From: Lichenicoccus sp963693035
GTDB lineage: Bacteria; Pseudomonadota; Alphaproteobacteria; Acetobacterales; Acetobacteraceae
Reading direction: 5' to 3'
Assembly: GCA_963693035.2 (NCBI GenBank)
Contig: CAXMMQ010000006.1
Coordinates: 806,001 to 870,000 of the forward strand
DNA length: 64,000 bases
A model generated the notes under the pieces. The model was not told where the DNA came from, did not search any database, and saw only the letters and a list, made by a program, of their open reading frames with translations. Below, piece by piece: positions 1 to 10,083 of this stretch. Position 1 is the first letter of the stretch, and the number at the start of each line of letters is the position of its first letter. Made by a program: the position numbers and the translations under genes.

Positions 1-93
1 CTGCTCGCGGCTCCCCATGGCTTTTCGCAGCGTGCCACGTCCTTCATCGCCTCCTGGTGCCAAGGCATCCACCGAATGCCCTTATCGCGCTCA
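1..93 (-). rRNA. 23S ribosomal RNA, 5' end only
   Basis: Read on the minus strand, this carries the conserved start of 23S rRNA (GGTGGATGCCTTGGCACCAG, then GGCGATGAAGGACGTG). It runs off the left window edge, so only about the first 90 bases are present. The exact mature 5' end is estimated from the conserved GAGCGCGATAAGGGCATT stretch. It is the last gene seen of the 16S-Ile-Ala-23S operon transcribed leftward. Confidence 0.93.
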
Positions 94-455
94 AAACCAC
101 CACAACACGCACAGGAACCATCCACACCCGCTTTGACACAGATCATGGATGAAGCTCCCGACGCGCCATGACCGAGATCACGACAAGTCGTCACTTCACT
201 TCACGCCTCTGTCCGCTTTCCCACGATCTTACAGTCAAAACCACACACCTCACGGCATGCGATCCCGACAGGGTCAGACAACCCGATCGCGGCACGAACA
301 GACGCGCACCAACCTCTTCACACTGACAAAGAACACTCACATCAAAGCCCACACACACAAAACCTCCGCATCCGCGGATGATCCCATGCACACAAGCCTG
401 ATCCCGGCTTTCCTACAGTAACCTCATGAACAATCCCATAACCTCGACACCAACC
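94..455 (-). other. Internal transcribed spacer between tRNA-Ala and 23S
   Basis: This stretch of about 360 bases is the transcribed spacer of the rRNA operon. It is AT- and CA-rich compared with its surroundings and contains no credible protein gene. The only motif recognised is a boxA-like antitermination element, listed separately. Spacer sequence directly before 23S is expected to form the 23S processing stem, whose other arm lies outside the window. Confidence 0.75.
324..334 (-). promoter_or_regulatory. boxA-like rRNA antitermination element
   Basis: The minus strand reads TGTTCTTTGTC, close to the bacterial boxA consensus TGYTCTTTGA bound by NusB/NusE. Its place in the spacer upstream of 23S is where a second boxA is commonly found in rRNA operons. 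The call rests on one short match. Confidence 0.45.
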
Positions 456-531
456 TGGTGGAGGCGGACGGGATCGAACCGACGACCCCCTGCTTGCAAA
501 GCAGGTGCTCTCCCAGCTGAGCTACGCCCCC
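456..531 (-). tRNA. tRNA-Ala (anticodon TGC)
   Basis: A 76-nt cloverleaf read on the minus strand starts GGGGGCGTAGCTCAGCTGGG and ends GCCTCCACCA with encoded CCA. The anticodon loop CTTTGCAAG gives UGC, and the T arm has GGTTCGATCC. It sits in the canonical position between tRNA-Ile and 23S in the rRNA operon. Confidence 0.97.
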
Positions 532-566
532 AAGGCCGTGTACGCTCGGAAGCTGTCTGATCCCGT

Positions 567-693
567 CTGATGCTGGATGAGAGCGGCCTGCAAGGCCGCG
601 GGCCGGCGTGTCTTTCCGAGCACCGGAGCGGAGCGGCCTCGTGTGGCCGTGAGCACCGGAGCACAGGAAAGGCACGTCGGATCGCCAGCAGCA
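567..693. repeat. Dispersed palindromic repeat, copy A (inside the rRNA spacer)
   Basis: This 127-bp imperfect palindrome lies between tRNA-Ile and tRNA-Ala. It begins TGATGCTGGATGAGAGCGG and ends GATCGCCAGCAGCA. The left half CGGCGTGTCTTTCCGAGCAC is nearly the reverse complement of the right half (GTGCTCCGGTG...GGAAAGGCACGTCGG region), so the RNA would fold into one long hairpin. Closely matching copies are at 55501-55640 and, more diverged, at 25241-25333. It carries no gene and resembles a REP- or MITE-type element. It would be transcribed with the rRNA. Confidence 0.75.
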
Positions 694-714
694 GGCGGGA
701 GCAGACAGCTTCCG

Positions 715-791
<77 letters not shown>

Positions 792-813
792 GAACAGATC
801 GTCCGGTTACTGC

Positions 814-836
814 AGGAAGGGATATGTTGACGGCGC
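814..836 (-). other. 16S processing stem, 3' arm
   Basis: On the plus strand this reads AGGAAGGGATATGTTGACGG and onward to GCC. The transcript here is therefore complementary to the 16S leader at 2664-2687, with about 21 of 23 positions pairing. Such a stem bracketing 16S is the classical RNase III substrate that releases pre-16S rRNA. Confidence 0.75.
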
Positions 837-953
837 CAAGGCCACTGGCCCTCAAAAGGATCCAGGCACGCCTGCATTGATCCAACACAGGACTTTTATG
901 GAGATCTCCAAGCAAGTCATGGCACGCCACAACCCGCGTCAGACATCATCCTT

Positions 954-2452
<1,499 letters not shown>

Positions 2453-2663
2453 CATCCAAACCAACCCACCCTCAGGCAGACCAGCTTAAACAAACAGACC
2501 CATAAGCTCGTAATCTGAACTCGAAACATCCGTCTACGCATAATAAAGAAATACGTCAGACAAACATCCTAAAGCACCAGACAAACAAAACCCCAGGCTC
2601 ATCCACCCGAAACCCCATCAAACCAGTAACCCCATCACGCACATCACTGCACACAACAGCTAA

Positions 2664-2687
2664 GACGCCGCCAACATATCCCTTCCT
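2664..2687 (-). other. 16S processing stem, 5' arm
   Basis: The leader transcript reads AGGAAGGGATATGTTGGCGG then CGTC. It can pair over more than 20 positions with the region just beyond the 16S 3' end (814-836). Both arms lie outside mature 16S, as expected for an RNase III processing stalk. The rest of the 2453-2747 leader has no gene. Confidence 0.75.
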
Positions 2688-2747
2688 CAGCCTATTCTAC
2701 TTTCAAGGAACAAATCGCACCGCGCCATGCGCCGTTCGATGAAGCGG

Positions 2748-2776
2748 CTTCTACGTGGTAGGCCGGCCCATGTCAA
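2748..2776 (-). promoter_or_regulatory. Candidate sigma-70 promoter of the rRNA operon
   Basis: On the minus strand a perfect -35 TTGACA (2771-2776) is followed after exactly 17 bp by TAGAAG (2748-2753), an acceptable -10. It lies about 300 bp upstream of 16S in the gap after clpB, the expected place for the rrn promoter. The -10 is imperfect, and other promoters may exist upstream. Confidence 0.5.
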
Positions 2777-2838
2777 CGCGATGACAGCTTGGATCAAGTC
2801 ATCCAGGGCTGTCATGCGTTTGACACATAACTAACGCG

Positions 2839-5433
2839 TCAGGCCGCGTTGCTGATGACCGCGTCGCCGATCGTTAATCCGTCCCGCGTGGCACCGACAT
2901 GGATCGTCTCGCCGTCATGCACCTTGCCCTCAAGGATCAGCCCGGCTAACGGGTTCTGCAGGCTGCGCTGAATAACACGCTTCAGCGGCCGCGCCCCATA
3001 GATCGGATCGTAGCCCGCCTCAGCCAGCCAGTCGCGGGCTGGCTGGTCGAGCACCAGGTTGATCTTGCGATCGCCCAGCAGATTCAGAAGGTGCTTCATC
3101 TGGATGTCGACGATGGTCGCCATGTCCGACTTCTGCAAGCGTCGGAACAGGATGATCTCGTCCAGCCGGTTCAGAAACTCCGGCCGGAAATGCTCCCGAA
3201 CCACACGCATCACGTGGGCCTGCACCAACGCCGCCGGCTCACCCTCAGGCTGCTGCGCCAGGATGTCGCTGCCCAGGTTGCTGGTCAGCACAATGATGGT
3301 GTTGCGGAAATCCACCGTCCGCCCCTGCCCGTCCGTCAACCTTCCGTCATCGAGCACCTGCAGCAGCACGTTGAAGATGTCCGGATGCGCCTTCTCCACC
3401 TCGTCGAACAGGATGACCTGATACGGACGCCGCCGTACCGCCTCGGTGAGGACTCCGCCTTCGTCATAGCCTACATAGCCCGGTGGCGCCCCGATCAGGC
3501 GCGACACCGCATGCTTCTCCATGAATTCGCTCATGTCGACGCGTAGCAGCGCGCGCTCGTCATCGAACAGGAATTGCGCCAGCGCCTTGGTCAGCTCGGT
3601 CTTGCCGACGCCGGTCGGACCAAGGAATAGGAATGAGCCGATCGGCCGGTGCGGGTCCTGCAAGCCAGCCCGCGCCCGCCTGACAGCATGGGCCACCGCC
3701 TGCAGCGCGTCCTCCTGGCCGACCACCCGCCGACGCAACTCGTCCTCCATGCGAACCAGCTTGGCACGCTCGCCTTCGAGCATCCGATCCACCGGAACGC
3801 CGGTCCAGCGCGAAACCACCGACGCGATCGACTCCTCGGTCACCGCCTCGTTGACAAGCTGCGCGTTGTCCTTGCCGGCATCGGTCGCCGCGATCTCGCT
3901 CTGCAACGCCGGGATCACGCCATACATGAGCTCCGACGCCCGTCCGAGATCGCCGCGACGCTGCGCGATCTCGACCTCAGACCGCGCCGCATCCAGCCGC
4001 TCCTTGAGCTTCTGCGTGGTGTTGACGCGGTCCTTCTCGCTGCTCCAGGTCGCGCTCATGGCGTCCGAGCGCTCCTCGAGATCGGCGATCTCGTGCTCCA
4101 GCTTGCCGAGCCGCTCCCGTGAGGCGGCATCGTCCTCGCGCTTGAGCGCCTCCCGCTCGATCTTGAGCTGGATCAGGCGCCGATCCAGTTCGTCGAGCGC
4201 TTCCGGCTTGCTGTCCACCTGCATGCGCAGACGGCTGCCCGCCTCGTCCATCAGGTCGATCGCCTTGTCAGGCAGGAAGCGGTCGGTGATGTAGCGGTTC
4301 GACAAGGTCGCTGCCGCCACCAGGGCGCCGTCGGTGATGCGCACGCCGTGGTGCAGCTCGTACTTCTCCTTGATGCCGCGCAGGATCGAGATGGTGTCGG
4401 CGACCGACGGCTCACCGACGAACACCGGCTGGAAGCGCCGCGCCAGCGCCGCATCCTTTTCGATGTATTTCCGGTATTCATCGAGCGTAGTGGCGCCGAT
4501 GCAATGCAGGGTGCCGCGCGCCAACTCAGGCTTGAGCAGGTTGGATGCGTCCATGGCCCCGTCGGCGCGGCCGGCACCGACCAGCGTGTGCATTTCGTCG
4601 ATGAACAGGATCACCTCGCCGGCTGCGGTCTCGATCTCCTTGAGAACCGCCTTCAGCCGCTCCTCGAACTCGCCGCGGAACTTGGCACCCGCCACCAGCG
4701 CACCGAGGTCGAGCGCCAGCAGGCGCTTTCCCTTCAGCGCCTCCGGCACGTCGCCATTGACGATACGCAGCGCCAGGCCTTCGACGATGGCGGTCTTGCC
4801 GACGCCGGGTTCGCCGATCAGCACGGGGTTGTTCTTCGTACGACGTGCCAGCACCTGGATGGCGCGGCGGATCTCCTCGTCGCGGCCTATCACCGGATCC
4901 AGCTTTCCGTTCCGGGCGACCTCGGTCACGTCCCGGGCATATTTCTTGAGCGCATCGAACCCGGCCTCGGCGTTCTCGCTCGTCACCTTGCGGCCCTTGC
5001 GTATTTCGTCGACGGCTCGCTCGAGCGCCTGAGCCGGAGCATTGGCCTGCCGCAGCGCGTTTGCCGCTGGTCCATCGGAGGCAGCCAGCGCCACCAGCAG
5101 GCGATCCTGCGCCACGAAGCTGTCGCCGACCTTGGTCGCCGCCGTCTGCGCGTTGTCCAGCAGGCGCACCAGGTCCGGCGTCGCCTGTGGCTGACCGGCG
5201 CCCCCGCCCTGCACCTTGGGCTGACGCGCAAGCTCGATCTCGACGGCCGTCCTGGCCGCCTGCGGATCGCCTCCGGCCGCCTTGATCAGCGCCGACGCGG
5301 CACCCTGCTCGTCGTCGAGCAGCGCCTTGAGCAGATGCTCGGGCGTCAGGCGTTGATGAAAGTCGCGGATCGCAATGGTCTGTGCGGCCTGCAGGAACCC
5401 CCGTGACCGTTCGGTGAGTTTCTCGATGTCCAT
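2839..5433 (-). CDS. clpB: ATP-dependent disaggregase ClpB
   Basis: An 864-residue Hsp100 chaperone that threads aggregated proteins through its hexameric pore together with DnaK. It has an N-terminal repeat domain (MDIEKLTERSRG...). The first AAA+ module has Walker A GEPGVGKTA and the Walker B region VILFIDEMHTLVGAG. A long middle coiled coil of about residues 400-530 (ERLGKLEHEIADLEE) follows, then the second AAA+ module with GPTGVGKTELTKAL. The length is typical of ClpB. The ATG at 5433 is chosen because it starts the family N-terminus and follows GAGGGGCGAGAGT; a longer open frame to 5514 is unlikely to be used. No clear heat-shock promoter was recognised upstream. It is probably monocistronic and lies directly upstream of the rRNA promoter in the same direction. 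Confidence 0.96.
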   Translation of the reverse strand: MDIEKLTERSRGFLQAAQTIAIRDFHQRLTPEHLLKALLDDEQGAASALIKAAGGDPQAARTAVEIELARQPKVQGGGAGQPQATPDLVRLLDNAQTAATKVGDSFVAQDRLLVALAASDGPAANALRQANAPAQALERAVDEIRKGRKVTSENAEAGFDALKKYARDVTEVARNGKLDPVIGRDEEIRRAIQVLARRTKNNPVLIGEPGVGKTAIVEGLALRIVNGDVPEALKGKRLLALDLGALVAGAKFRGEFEERLKAVLKEIETAAGEVILFIDEMHTLVGAGRADGAMDASNLLKPELARGTLHCIGATTLDEYRKYIEKDAALARRFQPVFVGEPSVADTISILRGIKEKYELHHGVRITDGALVAAATLSNRYITDRFLPDKAIDLMDEAGSRLRMQVDSKPEALDELDRRLIQLKIEREALKREDDAASRERLGKLEHEIADLEERSDAMSATWSSEKDRVNTTQKLKERLDAARSEVEIAQRRGDLGRASELMYGVIPALQSEIAATDAGKDNAQLVNEAVTEESIASVVSRWTGVPVDRMLEGERAKLVRMEDELRRRVVGQEDALQAVAHAVRRARAGLQDPHRPIGSFLFLGPTGVGKTELTKALAQFLFDDERALLRVDMSEFMEKHAVSRLIGAPPGYVGYDEGGVLTEAVRRRPYQVILFDEVEKAHPDIFNVLLQVLDDGRLTDGQGRTVDFRNTIIVLTSNLGSDILAQQPEGEPAALVQAHVMRVVREHFRPEFLNRLDEIILFRRLQKSDMATIVDIQMKHLLNLLGDRKINLVLDQPARDWLAEAGYDPIYGARPLKRVIQRSLQNPLAGLILEGKVHDGETIHVGATRDGLTIGDAVISNAA

Positions 5434-5603
5434 ACTCTCGCCCCTCTTGATCAGGCTGCTGCCGACCACCCCCATCAGGCAGGCGGCTGGACCGATGATG
5501 CGGGTGCTGAGCAACGCCCCTGAAAGGCGGCGCGTTCATGAACCCCTGCGCCACCAAAATTGGTAACGGCTCACGCGACCGGCAAGGCCGCAGCTTGCCG
5601 CTT

Positions 5604-6704
5604 TCAGGCGCGGGGGGTCGAGTCCCGGATGATCGACCGGTTCGCCTGTTTGAGCTTCTCGGCCACATCGTCATAGGCGAACGGCAGGCAGGCGTAGCGC
5701 CGGCCCCGTCGCACCGGAGAGACCGCATGCATCAGCGTGCACGAGAAGATCAGGGCGCCTCCGGTCGCTGGTCGGTATGTGCGCGGTCCGAACTCCGGAA
5801 AGGCGATCTCGCCACCGTCGAAGTCGTCATTGAGGTTGATCGAGATGGCAAAGCGACGATGCGCCGTCGCCAGCACCGTATTGTCACGATGCGGCCCGAA
5901 GCATCCGCGGTCCGCGGCGTCGTAGCAGGCGAGAATGAGGCGATCGAGCCGGGACGCCTCGAACTGGAACGCCTTGCGTATCTCCGGGACCGCGCGCCGG
6001 ACGATGCGGGCCTGCACCTGCTGCACCAGGCCAGGATCCCGCAAAGTACAGTCGCGGCGCCGCTTGAAGCCCGGGTCCGAAACCGCCTTCGACTGCCCGG
6101 GCTCGCTCTCCGTGAAGACGCCGGAGTCCACGGTCTCGCTGGACTTATAGAAGGCGATCAGGCGCTGGCAGAACTCGGTCTCGAAGAGCCCGGCCAACGA
6201 CAGCACCGGCGCGGTCGCATCATGCGTGGGCGGCTGCGCCACCAGGCGCCTGAACGCCTCGATCACCTGCGTCGCCCGGCCCGGTGCCTGCTCTGTCACT
6301 CCCAGCACGCGCAGCATCGGATCGAGCACCACCCAGCATGGCCGCATGCCGAGACCGTCATTGCCGTCCAGGCGGCGAGCGCCATACAGGCGCCCCGCCA
6401 GCCCATCGCTGTCCCAGAAAAAGCGGGTTCCAGGAAGATCCTCGGCGACTCGCCGATGGCTCTCATCCTCCGCGTCGGCGCTGACGCCGAACAGGTTTGC
6501 CTTGCGGCCATCGAACAGGTCGCGGCTGCCCTTGACGGCAGCGAGGTCGGCCGCTGTCTGCGGCTCCAGGCTGGAGCGGAAGAAGAACAGCAGGATATGG
6601 CGCCCGGCCGACATGTCGAACGTGTAGGTTCCCTGCACGGTCGTGCAGCGTTGACGGAACCAGGGTCCTGGGTCACCCGGCAGTAGTGTCGCATACGCGG
6701 TCAT
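5604..6704 (-). CDS. Peroxiredoxin-like domain fused to a 2OG-Fe(II) dioxygenase
   Basis: A 366-residue two-domain protein. Residues about 1-155 read as a thioredoxin/AhpC-like fold (GRHILLFFFRSSLEPQT, then LFGVSADAEDE and FFWDSDGLAGRLYGA). The usual peroxidatic cysteine position is occupied by serine, so peroxidase activity is doubtful. Residues about 165-350 read as a prolyl-4-hydroxylase-type 2-oxoglutarate oxygenase. Its iron ligands are H272 and D274 (GPHRDN) and H326 (TLMHAV), and R336 is the likely 2OG-binding arginine. The oxygenase half therefore looks catalytically complete. Its substrate is unknown; hydroxylation of a protein or peptide is plausible for this fold. It ends near a possible weak hairpin (CGGCAAG/CTTGCCG) before clpB. 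The fusion assignment is firm; the biological role is open. Confidence 0.8.
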   Translation of the reverse strand: MTAYATLLPGDPGPWFRQRCTTVQGTYTFDMSAGRHILLFFFRSSLEPQTAADLAAVKGSRDLFDGRKANLFGVSADAEDESHRRVAEDLPGTRFFWDSDGLAGRLYGARRLDGNDGLGMRPCWVVLDPMLRVLGVTEQAPGRATQVIEAFRRLVAQPPTHDATAPVLSLAGLFETEFCQRLIAFYKSSETVDSGVFTESEPGQSKAVSDPGFKRRRDCTLRDPGLVQQVQARIVRRAVPEIRKAFQFEASRLDRLILACYDAADRGCFGPHRDNTVLATAHRRFAISINLNDDFDGGEIAFPEFGPRTYRPATGGALIFSCTLMHAVSPVRRGRRYACLPFAYDDVAEKLKQANRSIIRDSTPRA

Positions 6705-6770
6705 GGCAGGGCGAAGCGTGCAGGAAGATCGCCGCCCTGTCGATTGCAGGGCGCCCTGCCCTCAGCCCGA

Positions 6771-7196
6771 TCAGTCTCCCACAAGCATCGCCAGATCGCC
6801 GGCCGGCCGGATCGAGGCCTCCTCCTCCCGATTGATGAGACCGCGGGCGAGGCGGAGCGCGGCATACAGATCGTCCGCAACCGCATGCTGTTCCATCCGG
6901 TCGAGCGTCGCGAGATCGGCCCCGGACGCGCCCTCCCGCCGGCGCGTCTCGATCAGGAGTCGCGCCTGCTCCAGCGCCGGCGCCCGTTCCGCCTCGCCGC
7001 CCACATAGGCCGACTGCAGGGCACAGTAGATGCGGCGAAGCGGGCTGTTCGCGTCGCCGGTCGACATGATCTGCTTGCCGAACAGGAACCGGGCCCGTGT
7101 CAGCAACTCGAGACGGCTGCGGGTCCGGAACCGGATGGCAGCCCCATTGATCACCATCATTTCGCCCGGCTTCAGGTCCAGGACCAGGTTTGCCAT
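6771..7196 (-). CDS. flbT: Flagellin translation regulator FlbT
   Basis: A 141-residue protein matching the FlbT family: it starts LVLDLKPGEMMVINGA and then has the conserved stretch RARFLFGKQIMS and PLRRIYCALQSAYVG. In Caulobacter, FlbT binds the 5' region of flagellin mRNA and limits its translation until the hook is built. It is the last gene of the flgE-flgK-flgL-flbT run on this strand. The usual partners flaF and flagellin genes are not in the window, so its targets must lie elsewhere. Confidence 0.9.
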   Translation of the reverse strand: MANLVLDLKPGEMMVINGAAIRFRTRSRLELLTRARFLFGKQIMSTGDANSPLRRIYCALQSAYVGGEAERAPALEQARLLIETRRREGASGADLATLDRMEQHAVADDLYAALRLARGLINREEEASIRPAGDLAMLVGD

Positions 7197-7284
7197 GCCG
7201 CTCCGTCCCTTGCCTGGCCTCGCACTCTCACGTGCAAGACCCTAAAGCACTATGGCAGCAAGGCTTTAACGGCCGGTGAAGGCG

Positions 7285-8364
7285 TCAGATATAGTCGACG
7301 AGCGACAGGGTTTTCTCGTCTGCAACCAGGTTGTAGCTCGCCGTCAACTGGTTCTGCAGCGCAACCTGCTGGGTCCGGACGGTGGCCGGGTCGGCATCCA
7401 TCACCGTGTTGACCTGGGCGTTGAGGGCATCGCTCATGTCCGACAGGCTGCTCGACTGCGCCGTCAGGGTCGCCTGCTGCTCGCCGAGACTGCCGGACTG
7501 GTTCGCGAGAGCCGTGTTGATCGCCGGCATCAGGTTCGCGGTGCTCGAGAGCAGGGCGCTGAACTGGGCCGTCGTGCTGTCCGCCCCGGCGAGACCCTTC
7601 ACCGTCGCGAGCACGCGGATGAGGTCACGGATCGAGGAACCTGTGCTTGTTGCCATGGTATCCGCAGGCGGGATGTCGGTGCCCTGTGTCGCGATCATCC
7701 CGGTCGGGACCGAGAATGCCGATCCGACGCTGATCACGGGCACCAGGGCTGCGGCGGTCGACGGCGACACCGACAGTTGCGCGGAAAACGGGCTCTGCGC
7801 CCCGGTGCTGCCCGCTGCGGCCAGAGTGGCGCTCTCCACCGCGCTCGCCCCCAGGATGTCGACCTGCGCCACCGTGCCGACGATGCCGGTGACAAGGCTG
7901 CTCCGGTTCAGGTCCGTGCCGGTGACCGGCGCCTGGTCGGACGCGCTGCCGGCAAAAACGTAGCCGCCACTGGTCTGGGTGTTGAGCAGTGACGTCAATT
8001 CGCTGAGGCCGGTGGTGGCCGTGCTGGACAGCGCCGCGATCGCCGCCGGTGACGTGACCGACCGCAGGCCGGTGAGCGCCGACTGCAGGCTGGTCGCCAT
8101 GGTGCTGATACTCGAGAGGGAGTTCTGGGCGACCGCCAGGTTGGTCTGGCTGGCGGTGATGTTGGTCTTCCAGGCATCGATCGTATTGAGTTGCGGCTGC
8201 AGGCTGATCGCGGCCGTCCGGTCGACGCCGAAGCCTGCGTAGCTGTCCGCGACAATCCCGGTGCTCAGCTGCGCCGCGAGCGCGTCGTTCTGAGTGCTGA
8301 GCTTGTCGATAGTCCGCATGAGCGTGGGCATCATGCCGAAGCCGTTGCCGATTGCGCCGGACAT
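7285..8364 (-). CDS. flgL: Flagellar hook-filament junction protein FlgL
   Basis: About 359 residues of a flagellin-like protein. The N-terminal helix (TLMRTIDKLSTQNDALAAQLSTG) and C-terminal helix (TVRTQQVALQNQLTASYNLV) are the D0/D1 coiled-coil segments shared by flagellin and HAP3. The centre is rich in Thr, Ser and Ala. Its location directly after flgK favours FlgL over flagellin. The ATG at 8364 follows GGAGAGCGG; a GTG one codon earlier is an alternative. It joins FlgK to the filament base. Confidence 0.86.
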   Translation of the reverse strand: MSGAIGNGFGMMPTLMRTIDKLSTQNDALAAQLSTGIVADSYAGFGVDRTAAISLQPQLNTIDAWKTNITASQTNLAVAQNSLSSISTMATSLQSALTGLRSVTSPAAIAALSSTATTGLSELTSLLNTQTSGGYVFAGSASDQAPVTGTDLNRSSLVTGIVGTVAQVDILGASAVESATLAAAGSTGAQSPFSAQLSVSPSTAAALVPVISVGSAFSVPTGMIATQGTDIPPADTMATSTGSSIRDLIRVLATVKGLAGADSTTAQFSALLSSTANLMPAINTALANQSGSLGEQQATLTAQSSSLSDMSDALNAQVNTVMDADPATVRTQQVALQNQLTASYNLVADEKTLSLVDYI

Positions 8365-8385
8365 CACCCGCTCTCCTCACGCTTT

Positions 8386-10005
8386 CTAGATGGCCGCCAG
8401 CAGCGCCGTGAACATCGACTGCACGCTGGACACGACCTTGGCGTTGGCTTCGTACGCGTTCTGCAGCGCCACGATCTTCGACATCTCGTCATCGACCGAG
8501 ACGCCTGAACTCGACGTCAGCGAGGCCTGCAGCGTCGTCTGCATGTCCGTTGCAGTGCTCTGCTGCGTGGTCGCGAGCCCGATGGTCTCCGCCTGGCTGC
8601 TGGTCAGGGTAGTGGCCAGCGTTGCAATGTCGCCGCTGCCATCGTAGGGCGCGGACAGTGCGCCGTTGACGCCCAGGCCGGCCGCACTGGATGCGGCCTG
8701 GCTGGTCCCCGTGATGGTCTGCGTTCCGAACGTGCTGGTCAGGATGCCGTCGATCAGGGTGGTGAAGCCGGACGGCCCGGTCGCCGCATTGGGGATGAAC
8801 GTCGCAGCCCCGGTGACCGAACTCGCCTGGCCGTCCCGGACCAGCGAGGGCGACGCCGTCACCAGCGGGTTGACCTGGATCTCCGCCGAGAAGCCGAGCT
8901 CGCCATTGGCCGGCAAGGGGATGGTCTGCGGCACGGTGACCAGGGTGGTGTCCCAAGCGGTGCCGGCGGGCGCCTGTGTCGGGTCCGACGCCGCATTCGG
9001 ATCGGGTGACCAGCCGCCGGCATTGGTGAACAGGTTCAGCCCCGCCGCGCTGAACCGCGTGGCAAGTGTCGTCGAGAATGCATCCAGCTCGCCCTGCATG
9101 GTCGGAAGCGTGGTGTCGCGCAGCGTGATGTTGGCGCCGAGGGTGCCACCGGTGAGAGAAGCGGTGACGTCCAGGCCGTTCAGGGTGATCGGCGGGATCG
9201 CGGTCGCAGTACTCGTCGTGGCGGACGTGACGTAGGCGCTCGCGGCTGAGATCGGCGAGGCGCCAGCCGTGACCAGCGGGCCACCGGTCGGCCGGGTCGG
9301 CAGCGCGAGCCCGCTGGTCGTGCTGACCAGCATGTCTCCGGTGGAGGTCGGCATGAAGGCGACGCCGAGCAAGCTCGACAAGGCCGTCATCGCGGCCAGG
9401 CGCTGGTTCTGCAGGTCTGCGGTGTCGCCGCCGGTCGCCTGCAGCCCCATGATCTGCTGGGACAGGGCCCCTATGGTGGTCAGGTTGCCGTTGATCGAAT
9501 CCAGGGTGGCCGGTATCGCCGCCTGGGCTTCCTGTCGCTGGGTCTGATACGTGCCCGAAAGGCTGTTGACGCCCCGGGCCAGCGCCGAGGCGCGGTCAAC
9601 GACGGTCTGCTGCTGCACGGAGCTGGACGGGTCGTTGTCGAGAGTCGTGAAGGCGTCGTGCAGGTTGCCGACCAGGCTGGTGAGCGTGTTGCTGTTCGTG
9701 GCGTCGGTCGTCGAGCCCTGGGCGGCGCTCACGGCGGAGAGCGCGTTCACCGTCACGCCCAGGCCGGCCACGTTGGCATTCTCGACATAGAGGCTGTTCT
9801 GCAGGGCATTGTTCAGCGCAAGCGTGGTGGGCTTGACGACGACGCCGCTGGGGCCGCCGCCCGCGTCGCGCGATGCGACGTTGGCGATCTCGGTCACATA
9901 GCCCGGCGTGCTGGCGTTCGAGACATTCTGCGACGACACGGCCAGCTGCTGCTGGACCGCTTTCAGGCCGCTCGATGCAATCGACAAGGAAGTGCTGAGG
10001 CTCAT
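8386..10005 (-). CDS. flgK: Flagellar hook-associated protein 1 FlgK
   Basis: A 539-residue HAP1. The N-terminal rod-type signature LAVSSQNVSNASTPGYV is present and the C-terminus ends EANAKVVSSVQSMFTALLAAI, the paired heptad segments of axial proteins. It forms the first hook-filament junction ring. It lies 21 bp upstream of flgL and 78 bp downstream of flgE, consistent with one operon driven from the sigma-54 promoter before flgE. Confidence 0.93.
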   Translation of the reverse strand: MSLSTSLSIASSGLKAVQQQLAVSSQNVSNASTPGYVTEIANVASRDAGGGPSGVVVKPTTLALNNALQNSLYVENANVAGLGVTVNALSAVSAAQGSTTDATNSNTLTSLVGNLHDAFTTLDNDPSSSVQQQTVVDRASALARGVNSLSGTYQTQRQEAQAAIPATLDSINGNLTTIGALSQQIMGLQATGGDTADLQNQRLAAMTALSSLLGVAFMPTSTGDMLVSTTSGLALPTRPTGGPLVTAGASPISAASAYVTSATTSTATAIPPITLNGLDVTASLTGGTLGANITLRDTTLPTMQGELDAFSTTLATRFSAAGLNLFTNAGGWSPDPNAASDPTQAPAGTAWDTTLVTVPQTIPLPANGELGFSAEIQVNPLVTASPSLVRDGQASSVTGAATFIPNAATGPSGFTTLIDGILTSTFGTQTITGTSQAASSAAGLGVNGALSAPYDGSGDIATLATTLTSSQAETIGLATTQQSTATDMQTTLQASLTSSSGVSVDDEMSKIVALQNAYEANAKVVSSVQSMFTALLAAI

Positions 10006-10083
10006 GCGTCCGTCGTCTCATCCGCCGGGACGGGTCGTGTCCCACGCGACCCTGCATCAGCACCGGTTAAGGATGCGTGAAGG

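Noticed and set aside
5434..5603. Heat-shock (sigma-32) promoter for clpB
   Set aside because: No convincing CTTGAA...CCCCAT pair with proper spacing was seen in the gap.
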